Source of the DNA: Microbacteriaceae bacterium
GTDB lineage: Bacteria; Actinomycetota; Actinomycetes; Actinomycetales; Microbacteriaceae
NCBI GenBank assembly: GCA_031177985.1
Contig: JAPSJW010000001.1
Span: forward strand, 1 to 64,000
Reading direction: 5' to 3'
Length of the DNA stretch: 64,000 nt
Of this stretch, positions 35,763-45,383 are shown piece after piece. A model generated the notes under the pieces. The model did no database searches. It was given only the letters and a program-made list of their open reading frames with translations, and was not told the DNA's origin. How positions within the stretch are numbered: position 1 is the first letter of the stretch; each line of letters starts with the position of its first letter. Position numbers and translations under genes: made by a program.

Positions 35763-37260
35763 CCGTCCCGCCGTCGCCGCGGTGCTGTCAGCGGCCCTGG
35801 CCGCGGCCGCGCTCACCGGCTGCTCGGGCGAGCAGCAGCCGACGGTCGTGGACACCTCGGGGCGGATCGAGTTCTCGCGCCCGCTCGTGATCCCGCCGCT
35901 CGACCGCGGAACGGTCGCTGAGGACGGCGTGCGCGAGTTCGACCTCATCGCCGACGAGGGCTCCCGCGAGTTCCGGCCCGGGGTCTCCACCCCGACCTGG
36001 GGCTTCGACGGCGACTATCTGGGCCCGACCCTCGCGGCGAATGTCGGCGAGCGGGTGCGCATCCGCGTCGACAACCGGCTCGCGGTGCCGACGACGGTGC
36101 ACTGGCACGGCATGCACCTGCCGGCCCGGATGGACGGCGGCCCGCATCAGCTGATCGAGCCCGGAGGGCAGTGGTCGCCGACCTGGGTCATCGATCAGGA
36201 GCCGACCACGCTCTGGTACCACCCGCATCCGCACGGCGAGACGGAGGAGCAGGTCGAGATGGGCCTCGCCGGGCTCTTCCTGCTGGAGTCGCCGGGAACG
36301 GCGGCGCTCGGGCTGCCCGATCGCTACGGGATCGACGACGTGCCGGTCATCGTGCAGGACAAGCGCTTCACCGACGACGGCGGGTTCACGCTGCAGACCC
36401 GCGGGTTCGTCGGCTCACTCGGCGACGAGCTGCTCGTGAACGGCACCCTCGCCCCCTACCTCGATGTCACGACCGAAGCGGTGCGGCTGCGCCTGCTCAA
36501 CGGATCGTCGGCGCGCACCTACGACTTCGGATTCGACGACGGCCGCTCGTTCGACCTGATCGGCACCGACGGCGGCCTGCTCGAGTCGCCGTACCGCACC
36601 GACCACGTGCAGCTGTCGCCGGGCGAGCGCGCCGAGATCGTGGTGCGGGTGAGCCCGGGGGAGCGTCCCGTGCTGCGGTCGAATCCGCCCGACCTCGGCA
36701 TGCAGGATGTGCTCGCCGCGGTGAACGGAGGCGCGGACAGATTCGACGTGCTGCAGCTGCGCGCGGCGAACACGCTCGAACCGAGCCCGCCGTTGCCGCC
36801 CGTGCTCGCCGACATCCCGCGACTCGACCCGATGTACGCCGTCGAGGAGCGCACCTTCGAGATGAACGGCCTGCAGATCAACGGACGCTCCATGGAGATG
36901 GACCACGTGAACGAGATGGTCGAGCTCGGCGCGCTCGAGGTCTGGGTGGTCGAGAACCGGATGGCGTTCCCGCACTCGTTCCACGTGCACGACGTGCAGT
37001 TCCAGGTGCTCGATGTCGACGGGCGGCCGCCGCCCCCCGAGCTCGCCGGGTGGAAGGACACCATCAACGCCCGTCCCGATGCGCGGTACCGGCTCATCAT
37101 GCGCTTCGAGGACTACGCGGACCCCGAGACGCCGTACATGTACCACTGCCATCTGCTCGCCCACGAGGACGCGGGGATGATGGGCCAGTTCACGGTGGTC
37201 GAGGACGCCGAGGCCGCGACCTCGGAGCTGCAGCTGCCCGACCACGACGGGAGCCATTGA
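35749..37260 (+). CDS. Multicopper oxidase lipoprotein
   Basis: The 503-residue protein has a lipoprotein signal with the lipobox LTGC (Cys25), so it should be anchored outside the membrane. Three cupredoxin domains are present. Copper ligands are in HWHGMH, WYHPHPHGETE, HSFHVHDVQFQVL and YHCHLLAHEDAGMM, with the last giving the axial Met of the T1 site. Similar enzymes (CueO/CotA) oxidise Cu(I) or phenolics. The domain order and sequence are full length. A MarR regulator gene is convergent downstream, only 14 nt away. Confidence 0.93.
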   Translation: MPASSRPAVAAVLSAALAAAALTGCSGEQQPTVVDTSGRIEFSRPLVIPPLDRGTVAEDGVREFDLIADEGSREFRPGVSTPTWGFDGDYLGPTLAANVGERVRIRVDNRLAVPTTVHWHGMHLPARMDGGPHQLIEPGGQWSPTWVIDQEPTTLWYHPHPHGETEEQVEMGLAGLFLLESPGTAALGLPDRYGIDDVPVIVQDKRFTDDGGFTLQTRGFVGSLGDELLVNGTLAPYLDVTTEAVRLRLLNGSSARTYDFGFDDGRSFDLIGTDGGLLESPYRTDHVQLSPGERAEIVVRVSPGERPVLRSNPPDLGMQDVLAAVNGGADRFDVLQLRAANTLEPSPPLPPVLADIPRLDPMYAVEERTFEMNGLQINGRSMEMDHVNEMVELGALEVWVVENRMAFPHSFHVHDVQFQVLDVDGRPPPPELAGWKDTINARPDARYRLIMRFEDYADPETPYMYHCHLLAHEDAGMMGQFTVVEDAEAATSELQLPDHDGSH

Positions 37261-37274
37261 CAGCCGAAAGCCGG

Positions 37275-37757
37275 TCAGCTGACGCTGCGCGACGCCTCCG
37301 TGACGGCGCTCGGCCGCGGCGCCGAACCTGCGGGCGCTGCCCATCGGCTGCCGGCCGAGGCGCGGATGATGTCGAGCAGCACCGCTCGGAACGCCGACTC
37401 GTCGACGAGCGGCGGGAAGACGTCGCCCTCGACCGATCGGGCTCGCTGGAAGACGACCCGGCCGGCCTCGGTGCTCGCCACGACCCGGCGGCGACGATCG
37501 CCAGGGTCCCCGCGCCGCTCGATGAAGCCCTGACGCTCCAGTCGCTCGATCGTGCGCGACATCGTCTGCGCCTCGACCCGGGCGGCTCGGGCCAGCTCCC
37601 CCTGGGGTGCAGGACCGGATTCGAGCAGGTGCAGCACGATGAGGCCCGCGTGCGTGAGACCCAGCTCGTCGAGGGCCTCGGTCCAGGCGTGCTCGACCAG
37701 CCGGGCGGCCGTGGAGAGCAGACGACCGGTCGGCCACTCCTCCATGCCGTCGCTCAT
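37275..37757 (-). CDS. MarR family transcriptional regulator
   Basis: The 160-residue protein has a winged helix-turn-helix (GLTHAGLIVLHLLESGPAPQ, then TMSRTIERLERQGFIERRGD) and a wing DRRRRVVASTEAGR. MarR proteins sense phenolics or oxidants and repress efflux or detoxification genes. It is convergent with the multicopper oxidase gene and has no overlap with another minus-strand gene, so the regulated gene is not obvious here. The C-terminal 20 residues are Ala/Ser-rich. Confidence 0.9.
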   Translation of the reverse strand: MSDGMEEWPTGRLLSTAARLVEHAWTEALDELGLTHAGLIVLHLLESGPAPQGELARAARVEAQTMSRTIERLERQGFIERRGDPGDRRRRVVASTEAGRVVFQRARSVEGDVFPPLVDESAFRAVLLDIIRASAGSRWAAPAGSAPRPSAVTEASRSVS

Positions 37758-37805
37758 GGGGGACAGCCTAGATCGGAGCAGACCGGGGCAGACCCGCCCG
37801 CGGCC

Positions 37806-38693
37806 TCACAGCTCCCGGTCGGGCACGTCGAAGGTGTTGCAGGCGGTCACGCCGCCCTCGAAGCCGGTCTCGAACCAGTGCTGCCGCTGCTCGCTCGACC
37901 CGTGGGTCCAGCTCTCGGGCGAGACCTGCCCGCTCGTCTGCTCCTGGATGCGGTCGTCGCCGATGGCGGCCGCCGCGTCGAGGGCATCGCGCACGTTCGC
38001 CTGCGTGATCGGCTCGAGCAGCGTGTTGCCGTTCGCGTCCTCCGTCGTGGAGGCGGCGGCGGCCCACGCACCGCCGTAGCAGTCGGCCTGCAGCTCGATG
38101 CGCACGGCGTCGGAGGTCGGTCCGGTCTCCTGCTGGTTCGCGGACTCGAAGACGCCGCTGATGTTCTGGATGTGGTGGCCCCACTCGTGCGCGATGACGT
38201 ACATCTCGGCGAGCGGTCCGCCCTGCGCGCCGAAGCGCGACCGCAGGTCGTCGTAGAAGCCGGTGTCGATGTAGATCGCCTCATCGCGCGGGCAGTAGAA
38301 GGGACCGACCGCGCTCGTGGCGCCGCCGCATCCGGTGTCGACCGACTGCTCGAAGATGAGCGTCTGCGAGGGGTTGCGGTACTCCACCCCGATCGAGGGC
38401 GCCTCCTCGGTCCAGAATTGCTCGAGCGAGAGCGCAGCGCCCGCCACCCGGCAGTCGACGTTCTCGTTGGCGTCTTCACCGGTGCGGCACTCGCTGAGCT
38501 CGGTGCCCTGCGGCGCCGGGGCGCCGCCGCCACCGCCGCCGAAGAACCCGGAGAGATCGACCCCGGTGAACTGGCCGATCAGGAAGATCGCGAGGATGCC
38601 CAGGATGCCACCGCCGCCGCCGATCGCCGCACGGCGCCCGGTCGATCGGCGCACGTTGCTGCCGCGGATGTTGGCGTCGTCGTCGAAGGTCAC
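37806..38693 (-). CDS. Neutral zinc metallopeptidase, YpfJ/KPN_02809 family
   Basis: The 295-residue protein has a short cytosolic head, one membrane helix (GGGGGILGILAIFLIGQF) and a glycine-rich linker, then an outer domain. The zinc motif HEWGHH is in MYVIAHEWGHHIQNISGVF. Paired cysteines (SECRTGEDANENVDCRVAG; DTGCGGATSAVGPFYC) probably form disulfides. The family is widespread; its substrate is unknown. It is monocistronic. Confidence 0.9.
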   Translation of the reverse strand: MTFDDDANIRGSNVRRSTGRRAAIGGGGGILGILAIFLIGQFTGVDLSGFFGGGGGGAPAPQGTELSECRTGEDANENVDCRVAGAALSLEQFWTEEAPSIGVEYRNPSQTLIFEQSVDTGCGGATSAVGPFYCPRDEAIYIDTGFYDDLRSRFGAQGGPLAEMYVIAHEWGHHIQNISGVFESANQQETGPTSDAVRIELQADCYGGAWAAAASTTEDANGNTLLEPITQANVRDALDAAAAIGDDRIQEQTSGQVSPESWTHGSSEQRQHWFETGFEGGVTACNTFDVPDREL

Positions 38694-38756
38694 GTCGTCA
38701 CGGTAGCCCCCGGATTGAGGGCGGCACCCGGACTTGCGCGGGCGGCCGGGTAGTCG

Positions 38757-39683
38757 CTACCGGGCCGTCGCCACCGCGATCTCCCGCACGTGCCCGATGT
38801 CGGTGCCGCAGCATCCGCCGAGCACGCGCAGCCACGGCATCCGCTTCCGCAGCGTGGCGTACCGCGCACCCAGATCGACCGGGTCGCCCGCGTCGAGTTC
38901 CTCGGCGGCGTCGAGCTCCGCGTGGCTCATGCGGGACGCGTTCGAGCGCAGCCCGCCGACGCGGCGCGTCCACGTCTCGCCGCTGAGCAGCTCCTCGGGC
39001 AGGTGCGTGGGGTGCGCGCAGTTGACCATGTAGAACGAGGGGTAGGAATCGGTCGCGCGGTCGACCGTCTCGATGGCCTCGCGGAGGGAGGAGCCGTTGG
39101 GCAGACGCCCGTCGGTCTCCACGGTGAACGACAGCACGACGGGAACGGCCGCGTCCCTCGCGGCCAGCGCGATGCCGATCGCCTCCTCCGGGTAGCTGAG
39201 AGTGAGCGCCGACACGAAGTCCACCCCCTCCTCCGCGAAGAGCCGGATCTGCGTGCCGTGGTAGCGCTCAGCCTCCTCCGCGGTCTGCTGGTCGCCCGCG
39301 ATGTAGCCGTCGCCGCGAGGCCCGACCATCCCGTCCACGAGCACGGGCACGTCCAGGAAGTCGTCGCGGATGCGGCGCGCGAGCGCCACGGCAGCGCGGT
39401 TCACCCGCTCGAGCTCCGCGGCGTCGTAGCCGAGCCGCTCGGCCCAGTCGGGGTTGGCCCGCCAGGTGGCGGTGTCGAGCACCAGGCCGGTGCCGAGCTC
39501 GCGGGCGAGCCCCGCGTGGCGTCGGTAGTAGCGCTCGAGAGTGTCCGTGCCGTCGGCGGACCGGTACAGCTCGCACGCGGCGAAGTGCGGCAGGTCGATG
39601 TCCTCCTGGAAGACGAGGACCGTCTCGAGGCCGCCGTCGGTGAGGTAGATGTCGCGCTCGCCGGTGAGCTCGATCGTGGTCAT
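38757..39683 (-). CDS. mmuM: Homocysteine S-methyltransferase
   Basis: The enzyme methylates homocysteine with S-methylmethionine or a similar donor, giving methionine. The 308-residue barrel has the zinc cysteines in MVNCAHPTH and in LGGCCGTDIGH, and the early LTDGGLETVLV motif typical of the MmuM/YitJ-N family. The ATG at 39683 has AGAGAGG about 8 nt upstream; the frame upstream has no similarity. A 151-nt gap to the divergent YCII gene holds an inverted repeat. The presence of an S-methylmethionine transporter was not seen. Confidence 0.9.
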   Translation of the reverse strand: MTTIELTGERDIYLTDGGLETVLVFQEDIDLPHFAACELYRSADGTDTLERYYRRHAGLARELGTGLVLDTATWRANPDWAERLGYDAAELERVNRAAVALARRIRDDFLDVPVLVDGMVGPRGDGYIAGDQQTAEEAERYHGTQIRLFAEEGVDFVSALTLSYPEEAIGIALAARDAAVPVVLSFTVETDGRLPNGSSLREAIETVDRATDSYPSFYMVNCAHPTHLPEELLSGETWTRRVGGLRSNASRMSHAELDAAEELDAGDPVDLGARYATLRKRMPWLRVLGGCCGTDIGHVREIAVATAR

Positions 39684-39743
39684 GGGAATCCTCTCTGGGG
39701 TCCGGTTGGAAACCGATCCTGGAGAAAGGACGAGCCGAAGGGA

Positions 39744-39762
39744 AGAATCGTTCACAGATTCT
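39744..39762. promoter_or_regulatory. Operator-like dyad between mmuM and the YCII/sigma genes
   Basis: The sequence AGAATC-N7-GATTCT (19 nt) is a perfect dyad with 6-bp arms. It is in the shared upstream region of mmuM (minus) and the YCII gene (plus), about 60-70 nt from each start. Its A/T-rich composition stands out from the surroundings. A regulator of either side could bind here. A shorter hairpin (CCGGTT/AACCG) lies closer to mmuM. Confidence 0.4.
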
Positions 39763-39834
39763 CGCTCCCGTTGTCGATCTCGGGCGCACCCCATCCGTAG
39801 CAGGGGTAAAGAAACCTCCCGGAAGGAGCGGAAC

Positions 39835-40179
39835 ATGCAGTATCTCTTCCTCATCGGCTCGGCCCCCGACGCCCCCGCCGAAACAGAAGCCGACGACGGC
39901 CCCACCATCGAGGAGTGGGCTCGGGAGGTGTACGAGGAGCGCGGCGCGGGCAAGATGGGCGACCGTCTGCGTCCGGCATCCGAGGCGACGACGGTGCGCA
40001 TTCGCCGCGGCGAGACCCTCGTCACCGATGGCCCGTTCGTGGAGGGCTCCGAGTACATCGGCGGCTTCGACGTCATCGAGTGCGAGAACCTCGATGAAGC
40101 GGTCGAGATCGCCGCGAAGCATCCGATGGCCCGGCACGGCCTCATCGAGATCCGACCGGTCTGGTCGCTCGGTCTGTGA
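39835..40179 (+). CDS. YCII/DGPF domain protein
   Basis: The 114-residue protein begins MQYLFLIGSAPDAP and contains the core VTDGPFVEGSEYIGGFDVIE, the DGPF motif that names the family. GGAAGGAG lies 6 nt upstream of the ATG at 39835, so the longer frame starting at 39649 is not used. DGPF proteins are the constant partners of ECF42 sigma factors. The stop overlaps the sigma start by GTGA. Their biochemical role is unknown. Confidence 0.92.
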   Translation: MQYLFLIGSAPDAPAETEADDGPTIEEWAREVYEERGAGKMGDRLRPASEATTVRIRRGETLVTDGPFVEGSEYIGGFDVIECENLDEAVEIAAKHPMARHGLIEIRPVWSLGL

Positions 40180-41378
40180 CCTCGGCCGCCGAGGTGCGCG
40201 CGGCCGTCGCCGCGACGCACCGGAGCGACTGGGCACGGATCGTCGGGGGGCTCATCCGCTTCACCGGTGACTGGACGCTCGCCGAGGACTCCGCCCAAGA
40301 GGCGTTCGAGACGGCGCTGCAGCGCTGGGAGCGGGACGGGATCCCTCCCGCTCCCGGCGCGTGGCTCACGACGGTCGCCCGCAACCGTGCCATCGATCGG
40401 ATGCGGCGGGTCGCGACCGAGCAGCGGGTGCTGCGGTCGGCTGCGGCGCTCGACCCCGCCGAGCCCGATGCGGATGACGACCGCCTGCGCCTCCTCTTCA
40501 CCTGCTGCCACCCGGCCCTCGGCTTGGAGGCCCGCGTCGCCCTGACGCTGCGGTCGGTCGCCGGCCTCACGACGGCGGAGATCGCGCGCGCGTTCCTCGT
40601 GCCGGAGCCGACGATGGCGCAGCGGCTCGTGCGTGCGAAGGCGAAGATCGCGCACGCCGGCATCCCCTACCGGGTGCCGCCGCCCGAGCTGCTCGGCGAA
40701 CGGCTGCCCGGAGTGCTCGCCGTGCTCTACCTCCTCTTCACCGAGGGCTACTCGGCCACGTCGGGCGACGCGGTGGTTCGTGAGCCTCTCGCCGAAGAGG
40801 CCATCCGCCTCGCCCGGCTGCTGCGGGAGCTGATGCCCCGCGAGACGGAGGTGTCGGCGCTGCTCGCCCTGATGCTGCTGCACCACGCCAGGCGGGCGGG
40901 GCGGATGGGCGAGTCGGGCGACGCGGTGCCGATCGACCTCCAGGATCGTGCGCTCTGGGATGCTGTGGCGATCGACGAGGCGGTCACGCTGCTGCGGCGC
41001 AGCGGCAGCCGCGGGCCGTACGCACTGCAGGCGAGCATCGCCGCACGGCACGCGACGTCGCCCTCATGGGAGGCGACGGACTTCGAGGGCATCGTGAGCG
41101 ACTACGACGCACTGCTGCTGCTCGAGCCTTCTCCCGTCGTCGCGCTCAACCGCGCGATCGCGATCGGCATGGCGGATGGCGCCGCCGCAGGCCTCGACGC
41201 GGTGCGGCAGGTCGCCGATGCGCCGCAGCACCTCGCGCTGGCGGCCGAGGCCGACTTCCTCCGCCGCTTGGGCCGACGTGAGGAAGCCGCAGCGATGTAC
41301 CGGTCGGCGATCGCGGTGGCGCGCACCGCACCCAACCGGCGGTACTTCGAAGCGCGGTTGAGAGAGGTCGAGACCTGA
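40176..41378 (+). CDS. ECF42-type RNA polymerase sigma factor with C-terminal extension
   Basis: The 400-residue protein has sigma-2 (AEDSAQEAFETALQRWERDG) and sigma-4 (LRSVAGLTTAEIARAFLVPE...MAQRLVRAKAKI) within the first 170 residues. A long helical C-terminal region with TPR-like segments follows (SPVVALNRAIAIGMADG, LGRREEAAAMYRSAIA). This domain order and the DGPF gene upstream are the diagnostic features of ECF42. There is no anti-sigma gene; the extension itself is thought to regulate activity. Start is GTG. Confidence 0.92.
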   Translation: MTSAAEVRAAVAATHRSDWARIVGGLIRFTGDWTLAEDSAQEAFETALQRWERDGIPPAPGAWLTTVARNRAIDRMRRVATEQRVLRSAAALDPAEPDADDDRLRLLFTCCHPALGLEARVALTLRSVAGLTTAEIARAFLVPEPTMAQRLVRAKAKIAHAGIPYRVPPPELLGERLPGVLAVLYLLFTEGYSATSGDAVVREPLAEEAIRLARLLRELMPRETEVSALLALMLLHHARRAGRMGESGDAVPIDLQDRALWDAVAIDEAVTLLRRSGSRGPYALQASIAARHATSPSWEATDFEGIVSDYDALLLLEPSPVVALNRAIAIGMADGAAAGLDAVRQVADAPQHLALAAEADFLRRLGRREEAAAMYRSAIAVARTAPNRRYFEARLREVET

Positions 41379-41384
41379 TGCGCG

Positions 41385-42095
41385 TCAGAGCTCGTTGGGG
41401 TTCCGCAGCGCTCGGGTGACCCGCTCCCGGATGCCCTGCGCGGGCGGCTCGTTGTAGGCACCAGCCTCCTCCTGGCCGGAGAGGCGCTGGATCGCCGCCA
41501 TGATCGCGTCGGTCGCCTGCCGCCTGGCCCTGCCGCTCGACGCCTCGCCGAAGACGCTGACGTCGATCGGCTCCCCGAACTGCACCGTCACCTTGGCGCG
41601 GTGCAGCTTGCGCGATCCCACCGGCTGCAGCTTCTCGGTGCCGGTGAGGGCCACGGGCACGACGGGCACTCCCGCGGTGAGCGCGAGCCACGCGACGCCC
41701 GTCCGCCCCTTGTAGAGACGACCGTCGAGCGAGCGGGTGCCCTCAGGGAAGATCGCGAACGCGCGGCCCGAACGCAGCACCTCGAGCCCGGTGTCGAGCG
41801 CGTCCTGGGCCGCCTGGCCCGCCCCGCGCACGACCGGCACCGCCCCGACGCCGGTGAAGAACATCCGCGAGATCCCGCCGCGTAGGCCGCGCCCGGTGAA
41901 GTAGTCGGACTTCGCCAGGAACGAGACCGACTGCCGCGCGACGAGCGTGATGACGACGCTGTCGATGAACGAGCGGTGGTTGCTCGCGAGCAGCACCGCG
42001 CCGCGCTTCGGCACGTTCCGGCGCCCGACGATGCGGGGGCGGAAGACGAGTCGGGCGAGCGGGGCGAGGATCAGTCGGGCGAGGAAACGGACCAC
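41385..42095 (-). CDS. plsC: 1-acyl-sn-glycerol-3-phosphate acyltransferase
   Basis: PlsC acylates lysophosphatidic acid in phospholipid synthesis. The 236-residue protein has the catalytic NHRSFID (HX4D) motif and the glycerol-phosphate binding FPEGTRSLDG. The N-terminal stretch is hydrophobic and basic, fitting peripheral membrane attachment. The start is GTG at 42095. It ends 6 nt after the convergent sigma-factor stop. Confidence 0.9.
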   Translation of the reverse strand: MVRFLARLILAPLARLVFRPRIVGRRNVPKRGAVLLASNHRSFIDSVVITLVARQSVSFLAKSDYFTGRGLRGGISRMFFTGVGAVPVVRGAGQAAQDALDTGLEVLRSGRAFAIFPEGTRSLDGRLYKGRTGVAWLALTAGVPVVPVALTGTEKLQPVGSRKLHRAKVTVQFGEPIDVSVFGEASSGRARRQATDAIMAAIQRLSGQEEAGAYNEPPAQGIRERVTRALRNPNEL

Positions 42096-42197
42096 GGATG
42101 GCTTTCGATCGGGATGAACAGCCTATCCAGGCCCGGGGAATGCCAGCGCGCTCCCGGACGCTGTTCCTAGTCAGGACCGACGACGAAAGGGGAACCC

Positions 42198-42575
42198 GTG
42201 GCGACTCTCGAGCTCACGACCGAGGCCTTCGAGGACACCGTGACCGCGCCGGGCATCGTGCTCGTCGACTTCTGGGCCGAGTGGTGCGGCCCGTGCCGCA
42301 TGTTCGGCCCCATCTACGAGCAGGCCAGCGAGAAGAACCCGGACATCACCTTCGCGAAGGTGGACACCGAGGCCGAGCAGGCTCTCGCGCAGGCTGCCGA
42401 GATCCGCTCGATCCCCACCCTGATGGCGTTCCGCGACGGAGTGCTGGTGTTCCGTCAGCCGGGCGCCCTGCCGGGCCCGGCGCTCGAGCAGCTCATCGGC
42501 GCCGTGCGGGAGCTCGACATGGTGAAGGTGCACGAGGACATCGCCGAGCGTCAGGCGAAGCAGCCGGCGGACTGA
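42198..42575 (+). CDS. Thioredoxin
   Basis: The 125-residue protein has the active site WAEWCGPCRM and the cis-proline loop IRSIPTLMAFRDG. It is cytosolic and reduces protein disulfides using thioredoxin reductase. The GTG at 42198 has AAAGGGG about 6 nt upstream. No trxB is nearby, so this may be an accessory thioredoxin. A tail of about 20 charged residues exceeds the usual length (MVKVHEDIAERQAKQPAD). Confidence 0.92.
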   Translation: MATLELTTEAFEDTVTAPGIVLVDFWAEWCGPCRMFGPIYEQASEKNPDITFAKVDTEAEQALAQAAEIRSIPTLMAFRDGVLVFRQPGALPGPALEQLIGAVRELDMVKVHEDIAERQAKQPAD

Positions 42576-42609
42576 CCCGTCGGGTCATGCCGGCACCTGG
42601 CCGGGCCGG

Positions 42610-44451
42610 TCAACCGACCGGCGTGGCCTCCGCCGACTCTGCGACGAGGGCGAGCACCTGCTCGCCGTAGCTCTCGAGCTTCTTCTCGCCGACCCCGCTG
42701 ATGCCGGCGAGGTCGCCGAGCGATGCGGGCTTCGTGGCGGCGATGCCGCGCAGGGTCGCGTCGCCGAAGACCACATAGGCGGGGACGCCCTGCGCTCTGG
42801 CCGTCGTCGCACGCCACTCGCGCAGCCGCTCGAAGAGCCCGGCCGCCTCGCCGGGCAGATCCGCGACAGCCGGCTTGCGGGTGCGCGCCGTGCTCTTCTC
42901 GAGGTCTCGCCGCAGCCGCACCTGCCGTGAGCCGTTCAGCACGGTGGCGCTCGCCTCGGTGAGAACGAGGGTGCCGTAGCCGTCGCTCGTCACGCCGAGC
43001 AGCCCCTGAGCGAGCAGCTGGCGCACGACCCCGCGCCACTCGGCCTCGCGCAGCTCGCCGCCGATGCCGAACGTCGTCAGCGCGTCGTGGCCGTACTGCT
43101 CGACGCGCGCGGTCTGCTTGCCGAGCAGGATGTCGATGATGTGCCCCGCACCGAAGCGCTGGTGGTGCTCACGCCAGAGGCGCACGACCGTCGAGAGCAG
43201 CTTCTGTGCGGGAACCGTGCCGTCCCACGACTCGGCGGGCGTGAGGCAGGTGTCGCAGTTGCCGCAGGCCGGAGCCCCGTCGGCGTTGCTGTAGTCCTGA
43301 CCGAAGTAGGCGAGCAGCTGCGTGCGGCGGCACTCGATCGTCTCGCACAGCGCGAGCATCGCGTCGAGGTGCGCGCCCAGCCGCCTGCGGTGCGCCGCGT
43401 CGCCCTCGGACGAGTCGATCATCCGCCGCTGCTGCACGACATCCTGCAGTCCGTAGGCGAGCCAGGCTGTCGACGGCAGGCCGTCACGACCCGCGCGTCC
43501 GGTCTCCTGGTAGTAGCCCTCGACGCTCTTCGGCAGGTCGAGGTGCGCGACGAAGCGCACGTCGGGCTTGTCGATGCCCATGCCGAACGCGATGGTCGCG
43601 ACCATGACGATGCCGTCCTCGCGCAGGAACCGCGACTGGTTGCGCTGACGCGTCGCCGAGTCGAGCCCCGCGTGGTACGGCAGGGCAGGGATGCCCTGCT
43701 GCGTCAGGAACTCCGCGGTCGCATCGACCGAGTTGCGGGAGAGGCAATAGACGATGCCCGCGTCGCCGGGGTGCTCGGTGCGCAGCAGGGTGAGCAGCTG
43801 CTGCTTCGGGTCGTTCTTCGGCACGATCCGGTACTGGATGTTCGGGCGATCGAAGCTCGCGACGAACTGACGCGCGTCGGTGAGCTGCAGGCGCTGCGCG
43901 ATCTCTCGACGCGTCGCATCCGTCGCGGTGGCGGTGAGCGCGATGCGCGGGATCGACGGCCAGCGCTCGTGCAGCATCGACAGCCGCAGGTAGTCGGGCC
44001 GGAAGTCGTGACCCCACTGCGACACGCAATGGGCCTCGTCGATCGCGAAGAGCGAGACCCGGCCGCGGTCGAGGAGGTTCTGCGCGCTCTCGAGCCCGAG
44101 CCGCTCCGGCGCGAGGTAGAGCAGGTCGAGCTCGCCCGCGAGGAAGGCCTGCTCGGTCTGCCGGCGCTGCTCGGCGTCCTGCGTCGAGTTGAGGAATCCG
44201 GCGCGCACGCCGACCGCACGCAGCGCATCCACCTGGTCCTGCATGAGGGCGATGAGGGGCGAGATGACGACGCCGGTGCCCTCCCGCACGAGCGCCGGGA
44301 TCTGGTAGCAGAGCGACTTGCCGCCGCCCGTAGGCATGAGCACGAGAGCGTCGCCGCCCGCGACGACGTGGGAGATGATCTCGGACTGCTCACCGCGGAA
44401 CGCCTCGTAGCCGAAGACCCGCTGAAGAGTCTCGACGGCTCGGGGATCCAT
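42610..44451 (-). CDS. recQ: ATP-dependent DNA helicase RecQ
   Basis: The 613-residue protein has Walker A ([15 protein letters not shown]), the DEAH box and aromatic loop in [17 protein letters not shown], helicase motif VI ([10 protein letters not shown]), the RecQ-C zinc region ([24 protein letters not shown]), and a C-terminal HRDC domain ([20 protein letters not shown]). It unwinds forks and recombination intermediates. It is convergent with thioredoxin and separated from the next operon by a 164-nt gap. Confidence 0.95.
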   Translation of the reverse strand: MDPRAVETLQRVFGYEAFRGEQSEIISHVVAGGDALVLMPTGGGKSLCYQIPALVREGTGVVISPLIALMQDQVDALRAVGVRAGFLNSTQDAEQRRQTEQAFLAGELDLLYLAPERLGLESAQNLLDRGRVSLFAIDEAHCVSQWGHDFRPDYLRLSMLHERWPSIPRIALTATATDATRREIAQRLQLTDARQFVASFDRPNIQYRIVPKNDPKQQLLTLLRTEHPGDAGIVYCLSRNSVDATAEFLTQQGIPALPYHAGLDSATRQRNQSRFLREDGIVMVATIAFGMGIDKPDVRFVAHLDLPKSVEGYYQETGRAGRDGLPSTAWLAYGLQDVVQQRRMIDSSEGDAAHRRRLGAHLDAMLALCETIECRRTQLLAYFGQDYSNADGAPACGNCDTCLTPAESWDGTVPAQKLLSTVVRLWREHHQRFGAGHIIDILLGKQTARVEQYGHDALTTFGIGGELREAEWRGVVRQLLAQGLLGVTSDGYGTLVLTEASATVLNGSRQVRLRRDLEKSTARTRKPAVADLPGEAAGLFERLREWRATTARAQGVPAYVVFGDATLRGIAATKPASLGDLAGISGVGEKKLESYGEQVLALVAESAEATPVG

Positions 44452-44615
44452 GAGTCGACAGTGTAGGCACCACCGATGACGCCCGCTTGGTGGTGCGCAC
44501 GGCGCTGTGGAGCGCTCCGGCCTGTGGAGGCAGGGTAGATCGGCCCGCCAGCCGCCACAACCCCTATCCCCTCGGCTGGGGGCGGGCGACGCTGGATGGA
44601 CGAGGAAGGAGCACC

Positions 44616-45383
44616 ATGACGGATTCGATTTCCGGCGGCGTCAGCGACGCCGCGAGCACAGCGAAAGAGCAAGCAGGAGGTGTCGCAGGCGAGGCCAAGG
44701 ACGCCGGAGCGCGCGTCGCCTCGACCGCCAAGGGCGAGGCGGGCCGCGTCGCGAGCGAGGCCAAGGGCCAGGCGAAGAAGGTCTACGCCCAGACGAAGAC
44801 CGAGCTGACCGAGCAGGCGGAGGCGCAGCAGCATCGTGCCGCGACCGGTCTGCGCAGCGTCAGCGACGAGCTCCGCTCGATGGCGGACGGCTCGGAGCAG
44901 CAGGGACTCGTCGCCGACCTGGTGCAGCAGGCCGCAGAGCGCGCCGGCAGCACCGCTGACTGGCTCGACAACCGCGACCCGGGCACCCTGCTCGAGGACG
45001 TGAAGGACTTCGCCCGCCGCAAGCCGGGTCTGTTCATCGCGATCGCCGCTGGGGCCGGCCTTGTCGCCGGACGTCTGGTCAAGGCGCTCGCCGACAGCAA
45101 CTCCGAGGAGGACGACAGCACCGCGTCCGTCGACACCTCGGCCGCCACGACCGGTGGCTACACCGACACGGTCGCCCCGGGCTTCGTCGGTGGCACGGCC
45201 AGCTCGGCATACACGGGCACGAGCGCCGAGTACGGCGGCGGTGCCGCGACCGGATACGAGCCCACCGCGGGCTTCCCCGAGACGCCGACCACCAGCCCGG
45301 TGCCGCCGCCCGCCACGACGACGAGCGACACCCCGATCGCCGACAGGCTGTCGGTGGACCGTGACACCGAGGTGCGGCCGTGA
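44616..45383 (+). CDS. Helical envelope protein of a three-gene cassette
   Basis: The 255-residue protein starts at ATG 44616 with GAGGAAGGA upstream; the frame before it is not related. Residues 1-130 are Ala/Lys/Glu-rich amphipathic helix repeats of the LEA/apolipoprotein type ([20 protein letters not shown]). A hydrophobic helix ([18 protein letters not shown]) follows and the tail is Thr/Ser/Pro-rich and disordered. It overlaps the Phage_holin_3_6-like gene by GTGA. With the next two genes it forms a stress-type membrane cassette common in actinobacteria. No enzymatic role is visible. Confidence 0.75.
   Translation: MTDSISGGVSDAASTAKEQAGGVAGEAKDAGARVASTAKGEAGRVASEAKGQAKKVYAQTKTELTEQAEAQQHRAATGLRSVSDELRSMADGSEQQGLVADLVQQAAERAGSTADWLDNRDPGTLLEDVKDFARRKPGLFIAIAAGAGLVAGRLVKALADSNSEEDDSTASVDTSAATTGGYTDTVAPGFVGGTASSAYTGTSAEYGGGAATGYEPTAGFPETPTTSPVPPPATTTSDTPIADRLSVDRDTEVRP

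Noticed and set aside
39684..39834. SAM riboswitch upstream of mmuM
   Set aside because: The leader is short and no SAM-I or SAM-II core was recognised; only a small hairpin and a dyad.
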